NCBI RefSeq assembly: GCF_964019385.1
Contig: NC_088649.1
Coordinates: 17,173,877 to 17,237,876, forward strand
Reading direction: 5' to 3'
DNA: 64,000 nucleotides
From: Sycon ciliatum
Taxonomy: Eukaryota; Porifera; Calcarea; Leucosolenida; Sycettidae
Below are positions 23,880 to 36,182 of this stretch, in pieces. The notes under the pieces were generated by a model that was not told the origin of the DNA, searched no databases, and saw nothing but the letters and a program-made list of their open reading frames with translations. The stretch's first letter is position 1, and each line of letters opens with the position of its first letter. The translations under genes were made by a program, and so were the position numbers.

Positions 23880-25340
23880 AAATACTACTACTGTACTGTA
23901 GTAGTATTTTCAAAGTTTTTTTATGAAAGCGCACATGCCCACATAGAACGGAAGAGAACAACAACAACAACAGCAAGAGAACATCGGGGACTCTGCAGAG
24001 GTCTGTACGGTTGTTGAGCGACCTTCCGATACTCGTCAGATCATTGTGTAGGACGGTTGGCAGTTCTGTTCTTGGTCGGCCTCTGTAGCCGGTCGTCAGG
24101 TCCCACACACTAAAGTAGGCCTGCATTGCTGCATGCGCTGGGACGTCTCCGTCCAACCGCAGGACATGGCCGAATATCCCCATCTTGCTTTTGCGATTGA
24201 GATGGATACCCGTTCGGTGTTGCACCTCGCGTACAGGTCAGCGTTTGAGATGACTTGAGGCCAATGGATTCCAACAACACTTCTCAGTTGCTTCCAGTGG
24301 AAAGCGTGGCAGCTACTGAGTCTGTCATCTTCCATGCACCAGCACTGTAGCATAGGAGGGCAAGGATCATAATGTTGTATACTAGTATGCGTATATGGAG
24401 AGCTTCTCTGACAAGATTGGGTCTGACCCATAGCACCCAGAGTTTCTTCAGGACTGCTGTTGCAAGGCTTTGTCGTTTTCGGATGTCTTCATTGGTTCCT
24501 AGCAGGGATCCCAGCTTTTTTTGTGTTTCTCCATTGTTCAGAGGTACGGTCTGTCTGGCGGTCAATGGTCGTAAGGACGGTTTTTGATACATTGACGTTG
24601 AGGCACCAGTACTTGAGGGTGTCTGTGATGACTGGCAGACAATCCTATAACGATAGATGCTGCATGGACGCACTCAGAAAGTCGATATCATCCGCATACT
24701 CGGTATCTGTGGGAATAGAGAATCTGATGTCATCTGCTGGTCTGGCAGGAAGCTTCTCTCGTAGCTCTTCGTTCCTCAGCCTCAGGGCTGCCTCGACGTA
24801 GATCTACAGTGTGAAGAGGACTGGTGACCTGGTAACCTTGCGGCGTTCCGATGTTGGTCTTGAATGGCGTATGCCTTGCACCGGGCATGCGTGTACACAG
24901 GGATATGTCCGCCAGTTGCAGGTATATAAGCCGTAGCTCATCCTCTCCAACGATTACCTGCAGCACTCGCATCAGCCTGTCCTGATCCACCGTGTCAAAT
25001 GCCTTTCACATGTCTATTCCTGGAATGCTGATATTCCACTTACAAGTAGTATGGTGTTGACACGCTGCACTCGTCCACCTGTAACCCCATACAATGTCTG
25101 CTGTGCTCCTGCGCTGTAGGAAGCCACTTAAATAATTTTTTTTAACCTGGTGAGAGGAAATTCTCAACATCATCGCGAATTCTCCCTAGCACAACCAGCG
25201 ACAACATCTTACGGAGTGTTGCGATCGGACGGAGGTGTGCCGGTGGGCCTGGTGGCTTGCCTGGCTTGGGAATAGGTATAAGAACTCCATCCCCTCGGTT
25301 GTTCGGTTGGGGAAGTGACCCTCTCCTCTTACCTCCCACT
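23880..25340 (-). pseudogene. Degenerate LINE reverse transcriptase (3' part of element)
   Basis: Broken - strand frames in the correct order show reverse transcriptase blocks: VLIPIPKPGKPPG and LRPIATLRK (about 25142-25339), TNIGTPQG then SPLHTVDL (about 24800), a middle stretch at 24284-24673, and the C-terminal block with GHVLRLDGDVPAHAA and GRPRTELP (23878-24225). Several frameshifts and stops separate them and the catalytic DD block was not found, so it is dead. The 3' end lies near 23880. The piece of endonuclease next to it on the + strand (25390-26235) may be the inverted 5' part of the same insertion. Confidence 0.75.
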
Positions 25341-25389
25341 CCTAGTGAGCTAAGCTAGTCTAATCACCCGAATGCCTTTGCTCTTTCCC

Positions 25390-26235
25390 GTATTAGTCTT
25401 TATCATTATGGTCACTAATAGCCGTCTCATTTCAGTCGGAACATTCAATGTTCGAGGCCTGCCGTCGTCGAGTAAAGATCAGCAGCTCGCCGCCGACTTG
25501 AAAAAGATAGTCAGTAGACGTATGCTGTCTTCAAGAAACGAAGTCACCAGCCACAGGAGACCTCTGTCTAAGTGACTTCAGATGAATTCTACCGCCGTCG
25601 GAATCTCGGCACTACGGCCTAGGGTTCGCTATATCCCAGCACCTCGTTAAGAGAGTTTTTCGATACTGGAGCATGTCGGATAGAGTCGCCGTTTTGCAAA
25701 TAATTGTTCTGTCGGAAAAAGGAGCTCGGAGCGGCAGTGGGCATCTCATTAGTATCACCAACGTCTATGCTCCTACGTTTACCCTAGTCGCAAAGGACGC
25801 GGACTACCTGGATTCGTTCTACAAGACCCTGAGCGACGCTGTTTCCGCTGTGCGACCATTTGCCTTGTTTAATTTAACTCGGACGGTGAGCCAATTAAAT
25901 TATGGTGAAAAAGGAGGACAACATGTTACGAGTTCTGACTAAGGAGAATTGTTGGAGCTAGGTGTCAGGTCACCGAATGTCTCAGTACTCCTTGTCAGTT
26001 TTGTGCCATTTTGTCGCACTCGCTGACTGTATAAGATCTGGTTACGTTGGCGGACAGTTAGTCATAACTCGTAACATTTAGTCCTCCTTTTTTACACCAT
26101 AATTTGCCTTGTTGTTCGTGACAGGTGACTTCAATGCAAGGCTTAGCAATGAAGCACCATGTGGCAGTTACGGCTGTACTGGTCGTTATGGTCGTGGCAA
26201 GCGATTCCAGTGATGAGCTGACGTCATTCTATCAA
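25390..26235 (+). pseudogene. Degenerate LINE endonuclease, split by a MITE
   Basis: The + strand reads ISVGTFNVRGL at about 25432, then after frameshifts MSDRVAVLQIIVLSEKG and ITNVYAPTFTL at 25673-25870. After the MITE it reads VTGDFNARLSN (about 26117) with a Gly-rich YGRG motif. These are the standard blocks of an apurinic-type LINE endonuclease (FNVRGL, NVYAPT, GDFNA). No complete frame survives. Confidence 0.72.
25870..26102. mobile_element. MITE inserted in the LINE endonuclease, 11-bp target duplication
   Basis: TTTGCCTTGTT occurs at 25859-25869 and again at 26103-26113, with the coding sequence resuming exactly after it. Internal inverted repeats run AATTATGGTGAAAAAGGAGG against CCTCCTTTTTTACACCATAATT. 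An 8-11-bp duplication is typical of Mutator-type elements. A deleted relative sits at 13195-13265. Confidence 0.85.
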
Positions 26236-26837
26236 CTGTAGATCTACCAGCTGTATGCCGCAAATACTGCGTTTCAACACTCGGCCAGGCACTTTGCGAC
26301 ATGGACTGGACACCGACGAGATGTGGTATGTATCTGGAAACATTCTTCCTATCTTCAAACAAATGTATGTGCGTATTGCTTTTATTTATATCGCAAGTCA
26401 TACGGGCAATCATGCCCAATGTTATGATGACGATGGAAAGGGAGAAAAGATTAAGAACAAGATTAGTTATCCTGGATTATGGGAGTGAAGAAAACAGTGA
26501 GTCTAGGAATCTCAAAATAATTGATTACAATTATCATTGTGTAAGTTCCAGCAGAAGTCTATGCTCAGGGATGCAAGGTCACACCCAGCGACGCTGCTAC
26601 ATACATGTAGTGACCATCGGCTGGTGGTTGCTAGGTGCCGTATCGGTGATGTAAACAGAGTGTGGAACCACAGAGCGTCCTGGGATCGACCACGTGGAAT
26701 TGCTGTGGAGAACTTGGTGACCAATGCACAGTCCACACATACATGTACATGAACAGACTCAGAGACACACACACACGCAAGGGACTGTTCACATGGCATT
26801 CATGACCAATTACATGACTGCACATGTACATGAGTGT
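26236..26837. other. No gene recognised
   Basis: Short frames without domains, plus TACATGTA palindromes near 26741. Confidence 0.4.
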
Positions 26838-27235
26838 ACATAATTGTTAGATTGACAGCATGACACAAGGAGGAGGACACTGTGTTCGAAAACGGTGACC
26901 TTACTACCACCTTCCGCGGTTGGCAGAGCTCCGGTCCCTGCGGACCATTTGAACCATATGGGTATCGCACCCGGCTCTGACCCTCGTTATGCTAGGGGGT
27001 TAGGAGACTACTCCTGATGTCGTCTTGTTGTCTTCGCTCTTTTTTAACTTGTATAAAACTTATTTTTCTTTTTCTTTTCAACTTCTGCCCATGGCATCCT
27101 TCTCTCAGCTCGTCAACTGTAAACAGTTTTTTGTCATAACCATGACAACCGCGGAAGGTTGTAGTAAGGTCACTGTTTTCGAACACAGTGTCCTCCACCT
27201 TGTTTCATGCTGTCAATCTAACAATTGCGTGAACT
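26838..27235. mobile_element. Foldback/MITE with about 90-bp inverted arms
   Basis: AATTGTTAGATTGACAGCATG and GGAGGACACTGTGTTCGAAA at the left recur inverted at about 27140-27235. The spacer of about 215 bp shows no gene. Confidence 0.85.
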
Positions 27236-27296
27236 ACAACAAGGTTTATCTAATACTGGTTTACCAGTTTTGGATTACATGTATATCATGAGTGTA

Positions 27297-27729
27297 CATG
27301 TATAGCCCTTGGCGGATTATGCCGGCAAAATATTTGGCATAATCTTGGGATTTCGTAAAAAAACTATGCTCCGGCATAACATACGGATTCCAACGTGTAA
27401 GGTCGGCATAATCTTTCGGTTTAGACAAAAATGATGCTTAGGGCATAATACAGCTTTGTCAAAAATTATGCTCCGACATAATATACGGATTCCAACGTGT
27501 AAGGTCGGCATAATCTTTCGGTTTAGACAACAAATATGCTGAGGGCATAATACAGCTTTGTAAGAAAGCCCTGGGGCCGCGTGTGTGTATGCGTGGTTTC
27601 TCAATCCTCTATGTACAGCGTGAATACATAGTGGAACGGAGCATAATTCAGCATATCTGTTGGCATAATTGTGGCATAATCAAAAGCATAATTTGACGAT
27701 TGACCGAGCATAGTCCGCCAATGGCTATA
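27297..27729. mobile_element. MITE with GGCGGATTATGCCGG ends and an internal tandem duplication
   Basis: Ends TATAGCCCTTGGCGGATTATG and CATAGTCCGCCAATGGCTATA are inverted. Inside, a block of about 100 bp (with CCAACGTGTAAGGTCGGCAT) is repeated at about 27370 and 27470. The ends resemble those of the 23338-23523 family. Confidence 0.75.
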
Positions 27730-28435
27730 CATGTACTTCGAAGTACATGTACCTGTAACAGTCATACTGCGGTTCAAATTCTGCATATTCGTGTACATGT
27801 ACATTGTACATGGAGTGGTACTACATGTGCAAGTACATTACACACAGTGTTAATTAATCACACACTTTTCTCCTTTTCTTTTGGGTTACATTTTTTTCCT
27901 TTTCTGGTTTTCTGGGTTTGCATTAAATGTGTATTGCATTTTCATCCATTGTGTTTCTTTTGCCCGTAAAAGAGGCTTCGCATTATGGTTGCTTGCCAAA
28001 ATCAAAAAATAACATGTATTAGACGAGAGAGGGATCTGACTCACAGAGATAATAACGAATAATATTTACTTCAGGATGAGACACTAGTAAAGCAACTGAA
28101 CTACACGAGAGGAATAACTGCAAGCTGTAACTGACTGAAACAACGAAAGAACACGACTGTAGTCTCCAGACTCCAGTCCAAAAACAACAAGACACCGACT
28201 CAACTAATTATGCACAGAAACTACAAGCCGCGAAGTCCGTTTCACGGTTTCACGCGCGCGCGCGGGAAACGGCACATGCGACATGCATAACAACACAACA
28301 CGATGCACTACTACTACTACTACATGCATCTTGAATAGCATGAAAGAACAGCCAGGAATAATAATATTATTATGATTAGACTGGTCCACACAGGAACAAT
28401 AAATGTATCACCTCTACGCGTGCACGCAGCATACT
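27730..28435. other. No gene recognised
   Basis: Contains ACATGTAC words and a run of GCGC at 28255-28263; no coding signal. Confidence 0.4.
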
Positions 28436-28855
28436 AATTATAGCAATAAAAACTGCTTTATGGCAGTTTTCTAAAAAAGGTTATTGTGTTCTAGCCCATG
28501 GACCCCGTCTAAAAAGTAAGAAATTAACGAAATGTGATAGCCGAAAATTAAAATTTCACACAAAACCTCACAATAATCACAACACTTGAAATGCTGCTTT
28601 CCACACTAAACTTGTACTGCACCAACAATTGGCAACATGCAGTCATGCATGCATAGGAAAGAGGATCACGAGGGGAAAAGGTCTTCTACATGTAGCCTTT
28701 CATTCTGTGTGTGATTATTGTGAGGTTTTGTGTGAAATTTTAATTTTCGGCTATCACATTTCGTTAATTTCTTACTTTTTAGACGGGGTCCATGGACTAG
28801 AACACAATAACCTTTTTTAGAAAACTGCCATAAAGCAGTTTTTATTGCTATAATT
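28436..28855. mobile_element. Foldback/MITE with about 145-bp near-perfect inverted arms
   Basis: ATTATAGCAATAAAAACTGC at the left matches inverted GCAGTTTTTATTGCTATAAT at the right. Pairing continues through AAATGTGATAGCCGAAAATT to about 28580 and 28711. Confidence 0.9.
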
Positions 28856-28898
28856 TCTTTTGTTTTTTTCTGTCACCAATCAATGGAATGCCCTATAT

Positions 28899-29795
28899 GC
28901 TATATCAAGAGTGCATAAACAAGAGTATGCAACTGAGGTTATGGGTCAGTGCGCGGCGCGCTGCCTTCATTACGTAACTTGCCTTCATCACGCTCTGAAA
29001 GCATGCATTCAAACTCCCAATTTCTCATACGAGCCCAACTGTTTTTGCTCGATTCGTTCCAGTACCTACGCTAATAACGGATACAATTACACTAGATACT
29101 CTAGATACTAGATACTCGGTACTCTAGATACTAGATACTCGGTACTCTAGATACTAGATACTCGGTACTCTAGATACTAGATACTCGGTACTCTAGATAC
29201 TAGATACTCTAACAATTTTATCAAACATTATGATAATTACCACATCAAATGCTGCGGAGACCTATCCAGAATCGGCAATATGCTGGCCCTGGCCTGGAGA
29301 TCTGCAACTATAATCAGCTTCTACTTTGCAACACTAACGGATTAGTCCCCTTTGTCGATTGATGGATCAATCGGTAGATTCGGCTCTGTTTTTCTTTCCT
29401 TTCTTTCTTGTTTTGAATTGTACGTTGAACTCATTGGATTTCTTTGTATTCTGTATCTCGTTATCGTTATATTTCCCTCTAGCCCTCTCGCTTAGGATGA
29501 GCTTTCTTTTTTATGGCAGCTTAAGCGAAGGCTATATACCTGCTTTATGCAGGTTGATGCCAACGCGAACAAGCAAAATAATAATAATAAACCTACGCGA
29601 TCTCTAAATTCTGGCGCGTGAACTCCAGTTCCGTACGAAAGTTCATTTCAAACCAGAGGAAAAGTGCGGTGTTTGATTTTCCGCAGTGCGCGGACTGCAG
29701 CTGAATGATGTAATGAAGGCAGCGCGCCGCGCATCTGGCCCATAGAAAAGAGATCACAGTTGCATACTCTTGTTTATGGACTCTTGGCTATATCA
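28899..29795. mobile_element. Inverted-repeat element of about 900 bp with 80-90-bp arms
   Basis: GCTATATCAAGAGTGCATAA and GCGCGGCGCGCTGCCTTCAT near the left end recur inverted at about 29705-29795. The interior holds a 24-bp tandem repeat and no gene with a recognisable domain. Confidence 0.75.
29091..29211. repeat. About five tandem copies of a unit of about 24 bp rich in CTAGATA
   Basis: Units of the form ACTCTAGATACTAGATACT followed by CGGT recur head to tail. Confidence 0.93.
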
Positions 29796-30648
29796 ATATG
29801 TAAATGATGGCCTTCACATCATATCAATACCGTATTATACGCATTGATGTGCAAGCCTTTTCTTGTAGAAAATGGCACTAGACTAGTGTACATACATGTA
29901 ATTATGTTCTTCTGCGAGGAAACATGTGAGTAGTGGTGGACCGTGGTGATACTTTTTTATTATTATTATACGGAGGTCATTCTGTGCATGTTGCTGTGGC
30001 AGAATTTCATGACTCTGTCATAAAATTGTCTTGCCTTTCAGATATTTCAGATTTATTTGAGAAATGTAACCAGGTACTAGGTGCGTGTCGCAGATGTTTT
30101 TGTTGATTCTGTGTTTATAATGGTTTATAATCATGGGTTATCGTGATAAGGTCATCCTGCATCATATTGCACTGAAATCGTAATCCTGTTGATGTCGATA
30201 CAACTTTTGGAAGTAGTTCAATGACTTCAAACTGTTAGTCCACGATTTTCTAAAACAACACAGCAAAGGAGGAACAATAAACATGTATTAAAATGTAAAC
30301 AAATACATTGCGGAGTCCGACACCTCGTTCCAACAACTACACTGATCCTGAGGATAAAAGGGGCAAGGCTATGGTTGGAGGTACTGAGAGATAAACAAGG
30401 CACTCCATAATAATAAAATCTTACACATCTTTTGGTGAGTATGAATGATATCCAGTCAAACCTCTTTAGGACGAACACCAAGGGACCGATGGTATTTATT
30501 CTGTGAGTTTGTCTTAACCAATTTTATAACCAGTGAATACAATTATTTCTCCAATAGACATACATGTACGAATGGATTTCTTCTACAGCGAAAGATTCTA
30601 AGCCACAACAACTCATTGACTAGTCTCGTTTGAAACAAATGAGTCACT
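29796..30648. other. No gene recognised
   Basis: Contains a pogo-like MITE end near 30452 (CCAGTCAAACCTCTTTAGGA and ACACCAAGGGACC). No coding exon seen. Confidence 0.45.
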
Positions 30649-31549
30649 AGAGAGATTCTGCAAAAAACGAAAATGCGTACAAACTTTCGTTCGATGTCAT
30701 GAACTTCAGAAATGCGAAACTTCGCACGAAGTTTCGCAACTTTGGACGCGAAACTTGCAGGGAACGCGAAAGGAACTGTCGTAGACCCGGGTGCTCGAAT
30801 GAGACACAGGGTACCAAAACAGAAACACCCTGAAATTGTACCTAAACTTGTTCCGATTTCGTTTAGTTTTCACAAATACCATCAACATACGGCCCGCTAA
30901 CGGTATGCCAAATTTCAGCGCTGCCCGGTAAACGCTTTTTGAAATACTCGCGACCCACTTTTTGCTGGGTCCTTGATTCGAGGATATGGGTCTCCTGCAC
31001 GGTGCTGCCAAAGACCTGCTGAATCTGCGGCTCCACTGACCATCTTGCTCTCAAAAATGAAGTAGTAAGTTACTACTCCCTGCCCTCAACTGCCACACCA
31101 AGCGTAGACGATGGTAGACCCGTGTGCTTGAATCGGAGACGATCTGACGAGTTCGCTGTTTCTGATTCGAGCACCCAATTTTCAAATAAAAAATCCGAAA
31201 GAAATACGACAATTTTACTGCGTCCTGTAGCTTGTGTTGTAGCGCACCCAGGTTCTGAATTCCTGCTGGGTGGGTCAAGCCAGACTCTCTTCCTTGTTCC
31301 ATCGCCTCTCCAAAAGTATATTCTGACATTATTCAGAGTAACAGATGAGAATTTTCACACCTGTCAAATCGTTTCTGATTCGAGCACCCGGGTCTACACA
31401 CTTTCGTGAGATCGGGTCATGGCGTACGTGCACTTGGCCCGCGCAAACTACGAAAATGTGCAGAACGCAAAGTTTATGCAAAAATTCGTACACTTTCGCA
31501 AGGACTGTCGCGAAACTTCGTTCGAATTTTCGTTTTGCAGAACCTCTCT
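30649..31549. mobile_element. MITE with AGAGAGRTTCTGC ends, 3-bp duplication ACT
   Basis: AGAGAGATTCTGCAAAAAAC at the left is inverted as TTTTGCAGAACCTCTCT at the right, both flanked by ACT (30646-30648, 31550-31552). The interior is rich in CGAAAC/CGCGAAA words and GATTCGAGCACCC in both orientations. No transposase. Confidence 0.75.
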
Positions 31550-31635
31550 ACTGAACGTTTCTTTAGCAACATGACGGCAACTGAAACAGCAACAGAGAAA
31601 GTACGATATATGTACAGAACATTCTTGCAGGTACT

Positions 31636-32045
31636 AGGGAGGTTCCGGAGTACGATTTTTCGTGCCAAAATCCGTGGAGGCTCTACGGATTTTTTATAGT
31701 CGTTTTCGAGCAGTGAAAAGTTCCGGGGTACGGAACTTATGTGTTTGCCGTCATTGCCTAGGTTACGATCGCAAACACGTCACGTTCCCGCGCTATGCCT
31801 TTTTATTTTGAAAATTTGTACCGAAATCAAAACTTCCCGCGAAAAATCGATGTTTCTCGTACCAAATTTGTACGCGAAAAATCTTTCTGCACCCGATGAC
31901 GCAAAATCTCCATACGAAGCATGGTTCGTATGAAAGCCAGTCCACACGGATTCTCGTGCCGAAAAATCGTATGGAGCACGCCTGGAAAAAATCCGTAGCG
32001 CCCATACGGATTTTGGCACGGAAAATCGTACCCCGGAACCTCTCT
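31636..32045. mobile_element. MITE with AGGGAGGTTCCGG ends, 3-bp duplication ACT
   Basis: The left end AGGGAGGTTCCGGAGTACGA and the right end GTACCCCGGAACCTCTCT are inverted over about 45 bp, flanked by ACT (31633-31635, 32046-32048). It lies 86 bp from the previous element and shares its terminal GAGAGGTTC motif. Confidence 0.82.
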
Positions 32046-32581
32046 ACTACAAACAGATTGCAGATCGTAATTCTTGCTTTGGCGGCACGAAACTTTATTT
32101 TGGGCAGTGCAATCTCGGCGGTACTCACAAATAATAAATCAAACAGCCCAGACTCGAGTAAACAAATCCAATCTTACAAGTACGAGATCTTCACGAGACG
32201 AGACTGCACCCATTGGCTTGTTTCGGATGAAGCAAACAAGTTTACTGAACCTCTCCACAATGGAGATTTTCCCTGATATGCGAATTTATTTTGCAAACTC
32301 GGTCAATGGGTCCTTGAACCTTTCCAGATTGGGAACTGCCAACGATAGTATGCCACTGACCAATGCCTTACTTGTAACGTACCAATGATTATGTACATGT
32401 ACAATAATAAATATTATTAATGTGAGTATTTCGACAACACATCTAACATAAGCCTTACCGCCAAGAAGGTGAACTGGCGTTCTTCGCACACTGTAGACAA
32501 GGGCAAGACCATAGGTCTGTGGGAAACACCCTAGTAAAATAAAAGTTAATAATAATAATAAGAAGATAAAAATGGATCTAA

Positions 32582-32895
32582 ATCCGAATAAAATCAGCAC
32601 ACGTTTCCGTAAATGAAAGGGTGAGCATAAGCAAATGAATCGAAGGAAACCGGTCAACTCAGAGATCACCGGTCATCGAGTATTCCGTAAAAGGAGGCCT
32701 CGGCAGCGGAAAAGCTAAATTTAGAAAAGAGATCCTGTCAGCTTTTCCATTATTTATTGCATTCCGCCCAAAATCAGCACACTTTCCGTAAATGAAAGAG
32801 TCAACACAAGCAAATGAATCAAAGGGAACTGGTCAACTCACCTGTCATTGAGTAATATTCCGCGAAAAGGAGGTCTCAGCAGCGCCGAAAAGAAA
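32582..32895. repeat. Diverged direct duplication of about 135 bp
   Basis: About 32582-32716 and 32761-32895 share AAAATCAGCACAC, TTTCCGTAAATGAAAG, AAGCAAATGAATC and GGTCAACTCA in the same order, with scattered differences. Confidence 0.8.
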
Positions 32896-33048
32896 TAAGC
32901 CAGGCCAGGAGACGAAATATCCGAAACAGCTCATACAAGAAGCAGTTCCAAAGGAGGAAGTTCCTCGCGCATGCACATCCCAACACGGACTGCAACACAA
33001 TGTCTGCCGTGCACGTGCACAGCACGCGGCTACCACCCGTTGGTAGAC

Positions 33049-33135
33049 CTAATACCGAGCACCTTACGTAGAGACTTACGTAGCCTAAGTGAAATACCGA
33101 GCACCTTACGTAGAAACTTACCTAGCATAGCGGTG
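33049..33135. repeat. Short tandem duplication (AATACCGAGCACCTTACGTA)
   Basis: A unit of about 46 bp occurs twice. Nothing codes here. Confidence 0.75.
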
Positions 33136-33348
33136 TCGTTTTTCTTGCCATGTGAACACAATAATAGAAAAGCTGACAGGATCGCTTTTCTAAATAAACT
33201 AACACCAAAGAAGGGCACGTTGATTCGTGCATGCATTGGAATTACCATGAACGTACTGACACCCAAAGGCTAGCAGCAGTGATTTGCCATAACACCATAC
33301 TTAGACTACTGAAAGAGGTTCACCTTCTATTATCATATAAAATGTATT

Positions 33349-33931
33349 GAAGTTGATTGTTCCAACTAGGAACACACGCTTCTTGCTGAACTTGACACTT
33401 GCGTTATCTTTATGGAACGAAAAGAAACTTGTCAGGAGTAATACTAATTGCTTTCGTGGAGTGTGTCTGGTGAACTGTTCGTGCTGTGGTCTGCAAGCGT
33501 CGTGTGGTCTCGTCGGGTCAAATGAAAAACCTATTACTAGACACTTGAATGACTCACGACTGCCATCCGGAGCACACGAGGAGCACGTCGCACCTTCCTC
33601 TCGGCAAACCTGCAAGAAAGCACCACTCCCTGCTCATTACACAGTGTTTCGGGGAATTCACCCCTCATCAGTTGAGCTTGAGTAGGCTGAGGAAGATTGT
33701 GCCTGAAGAGCACCACTTATACAGTGCTCTCCAGGCCAAACCATCACCAGGGATGCAAACTTACAGAGACGCTTTGTTTCCAGCGCGACAAACACCTCGT
33801 GAAGCCCCAGGTAGCAGCGTGAGTCAGAGTCGCCCATGGAGTTGTGCTAAACAGACGCTTCAAATTCGCTCTATTGACACTGCAAAATCGCTCTGTTGAC
33901 GCTGCAAAATTGCTTATCATCTCCCTCCCTC

Positions 33932-33974
<43 letters not shown>

Positions 33975-34433
33975 CGTAGCTCTCTCCCTTTTGAAATTCG
34001 CTTCCATAGAATTGGGCACCATTGCCCGTTTGGCCTTGCGCAGCAAAATAAAAATCAACAACAACAACAGACGTTGAGAGCCAATATATCTATTCACAAC
34101 GCTGTCACCTCCAGCAACGAGGTGTTTGTCGCGCTGGAAACAAAGCGTCTCTGTAAGTTTGTATCCCTGGTGATGGTTTGGCCTGGAGAGCAGTATATAA
34201 GTGGTGCTTTTCAGGCACGATCTTCCTCAGCCTACTACTCAAGCTCAACTGATGAGGGGTGAATTTCCCGAAACACTGAGTATTGAGCAGGGAGTGGTGC
34301 TTTCTTGCAGGTTTGCCGAGAGGAAGGTGCGACATGCTCCTCGTGTGCTCCGGATGGCAGTCGTGAGTCAATCAATTGTCTAGTTCGACAAGGAGCGTGT
34401 GTTTCTAGTTGGAACAATCAACTTCATGACTAT
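33349..34433. mobile_element. Foldback element with about 290-bp arms
   Basis: GAAGTTGATTGTTCCAACTA at the left and TAGTTGGAACAATCAACTTC at the right are inverted. The arms also share CTGCCATCCGGAGCACACGA, CCATCACCAGGGATGCAAAC and CTTTGTTTCCAGCGCGACAA in mirror order. The left arm has an extra block of about 170 bp after 33375. The spacer has a C-run and (CT)n at about 33930-33973. Mirror-image frames are not genes. Confidence 0.88.
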
Positions 34434-35379
34434 TACCGCCGAAGTCGCAACTTCTAAGTTCAAAAATGTAGACTAATAAAATGGCTTTTTATTTTATTTT
34501 TTTTCAAAAAGCCATGTGGTGCAAGCAATGGGAACATGCAGCAGCCATGGTGGTGGGGGGCCGGCTATCATTACCTCCTATGACGCCTCACAGGACTGGA
34601 GCCTGAAGGCAAGTAGCCATGGCAATGGCGTGTCGAATCTTCTGCCCACATAGTCATTGGTCAGGGAATGCGAGGTGCAGAGGACGTCTGTGAGCTTTTG
34701 GAAGGCTTGGATACAGGATGTCCAGGTGAGAAATCGCACACTGCCGCACACTGAGTGGGCTGTGTCACTGGCACCATCACAAGACTTGTGTGATGGTGCT
34801 GATGATGGTATTATTCACACATGCATGCTGTTAATAGCTGCTGAAACTGTCCCCCGCTGAATACAATGTATCTAGCGGGGGACAGGATAATCATCTTTTT
34901 GTTTCTCTCTTCTTCCTCTTTATTTTCACTTTTATCTGTCCATATAAGATATGTCCCCATTCCATTGTTTACGTAGATTCACTGATGAATGTAACAAGAA
35001 AACAGTTCTGAACAAGTCCTCTTTCCTTTTCGTTGTGTGCCTGGCAATCATCGTTTCACATGTTATTCATGCATGTCGACCGACATTATAGGAACTGCTT
35101 TGCAAACAAGGCCGGCCTAGGCAGCTCGCGGTAGAGTGCTCAATGCACGGATGTGCAGAGCAGTATACACACACAACAGAGGCGAATGGCTGTGTTAGCT
35201 GTATCTTTTTAAAGTTTCACGCATTTCAGTGAACATCAGACAGCAGCATTTGCTATCGAATCCTCGTTGGACCTTTCCTAACCTGAGCCTTTCAAGTTGG
35301 AAGGGTGTTGGTTCGCGCTTCGTACATGCACATGTGTTGGAGCTACATGTACTGTACATGTACATGTATAATGTAAGTG
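34434..35379. other. No gene recognised
   Basis: Contains small hairpins (for example GCACCATCACAAGACTTGTGTGATGGTGC-type around 34770, given here by position, and CCCCGCTG...TAGCGGGG near 34851) and a fragment of the CCTTCCAAGTTGGAAGG repeat near 35298. Confidence 0.45.
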
Positions 35380-35640
35380 TAAAGTAAAAAAATAAAAATA
35401 AAGTAACTTTAATATCGTGTCCGTTCCCGAAGGGAACTTGTAGCGACCTGACTCACTGAGTATTACGTCATTCTACAAACGCATGCACAAGAAATAAAGT
35501 CATTCTCTTTGGTCTCAACTTCTTTGTTGTCCGGTTGGCCAACGTAGCAGTCGTCTAGGGCCCGACGTAAAACCCTAAAAAACTCACGACGGCCGCTAAC
35601 ACCCGATAAACCCTAGCGGCAGATGCAGCGCCTAACGGTG
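35380..35640 (-). repeat. Second copy of the 3'-hairpin repeat, with an extra internal block
   Basis: Reverse complement of 22236-22365: GGCGCTGCATCTGCCGCTAG, GTGTTAGCGGCCGTCGTGAG and GTTCCCTTCGGGAAC with an A/T-rich tail. About 130 bp separate the last two blocks here but not in the other copy. Confidence 0.65.
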
Positions 35641-36086
35641 GGGGTGAGTGGATAAGTCTCACAACCACTGACACAAGTGCCGCGAACGACCCCATTAGCT
35701 GCATCCATGTACCCCTTGTGCCTGGCCACAAGTTCCCAGTTGACTGTGGGTAGCAGCACGGCTGGAAAAACCGCTCCCAGGCAGGACTTCAACCAGGTAA
35801 GTGTCAGGGCGACGGTGAATGTCTCGATATCCCGGTCAGTGTTGTGCCTTGTTGTCGCACTATCTGATTGTACAATCATCTCGTTACCTTGGTGTACTGT
35901 TCGTCAAAACTCGTAACTTATTGGTCCTTTCTAAATATTATAATCATCAATTCCGTTTCTCAGCAATCAGAGGGAGGACAACATGCATGTAGGATAGAAA
36001 GGCAATACTGTTAGCACAGGGGAAAGAATGAGGGGAGAGGAAGAGAGATTCTCAAACATCGCTACTTGTCAACTGATATGGCCCAA

Positions 36087-36182
<96 letters not shown>

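Noticed and set aside
33549-34417. Mirror-image frames (ending PAR-KHHSLL type peptides) on both strands
   Set aside because: They arise from the inverted arms of the foldback at 33349-34433.
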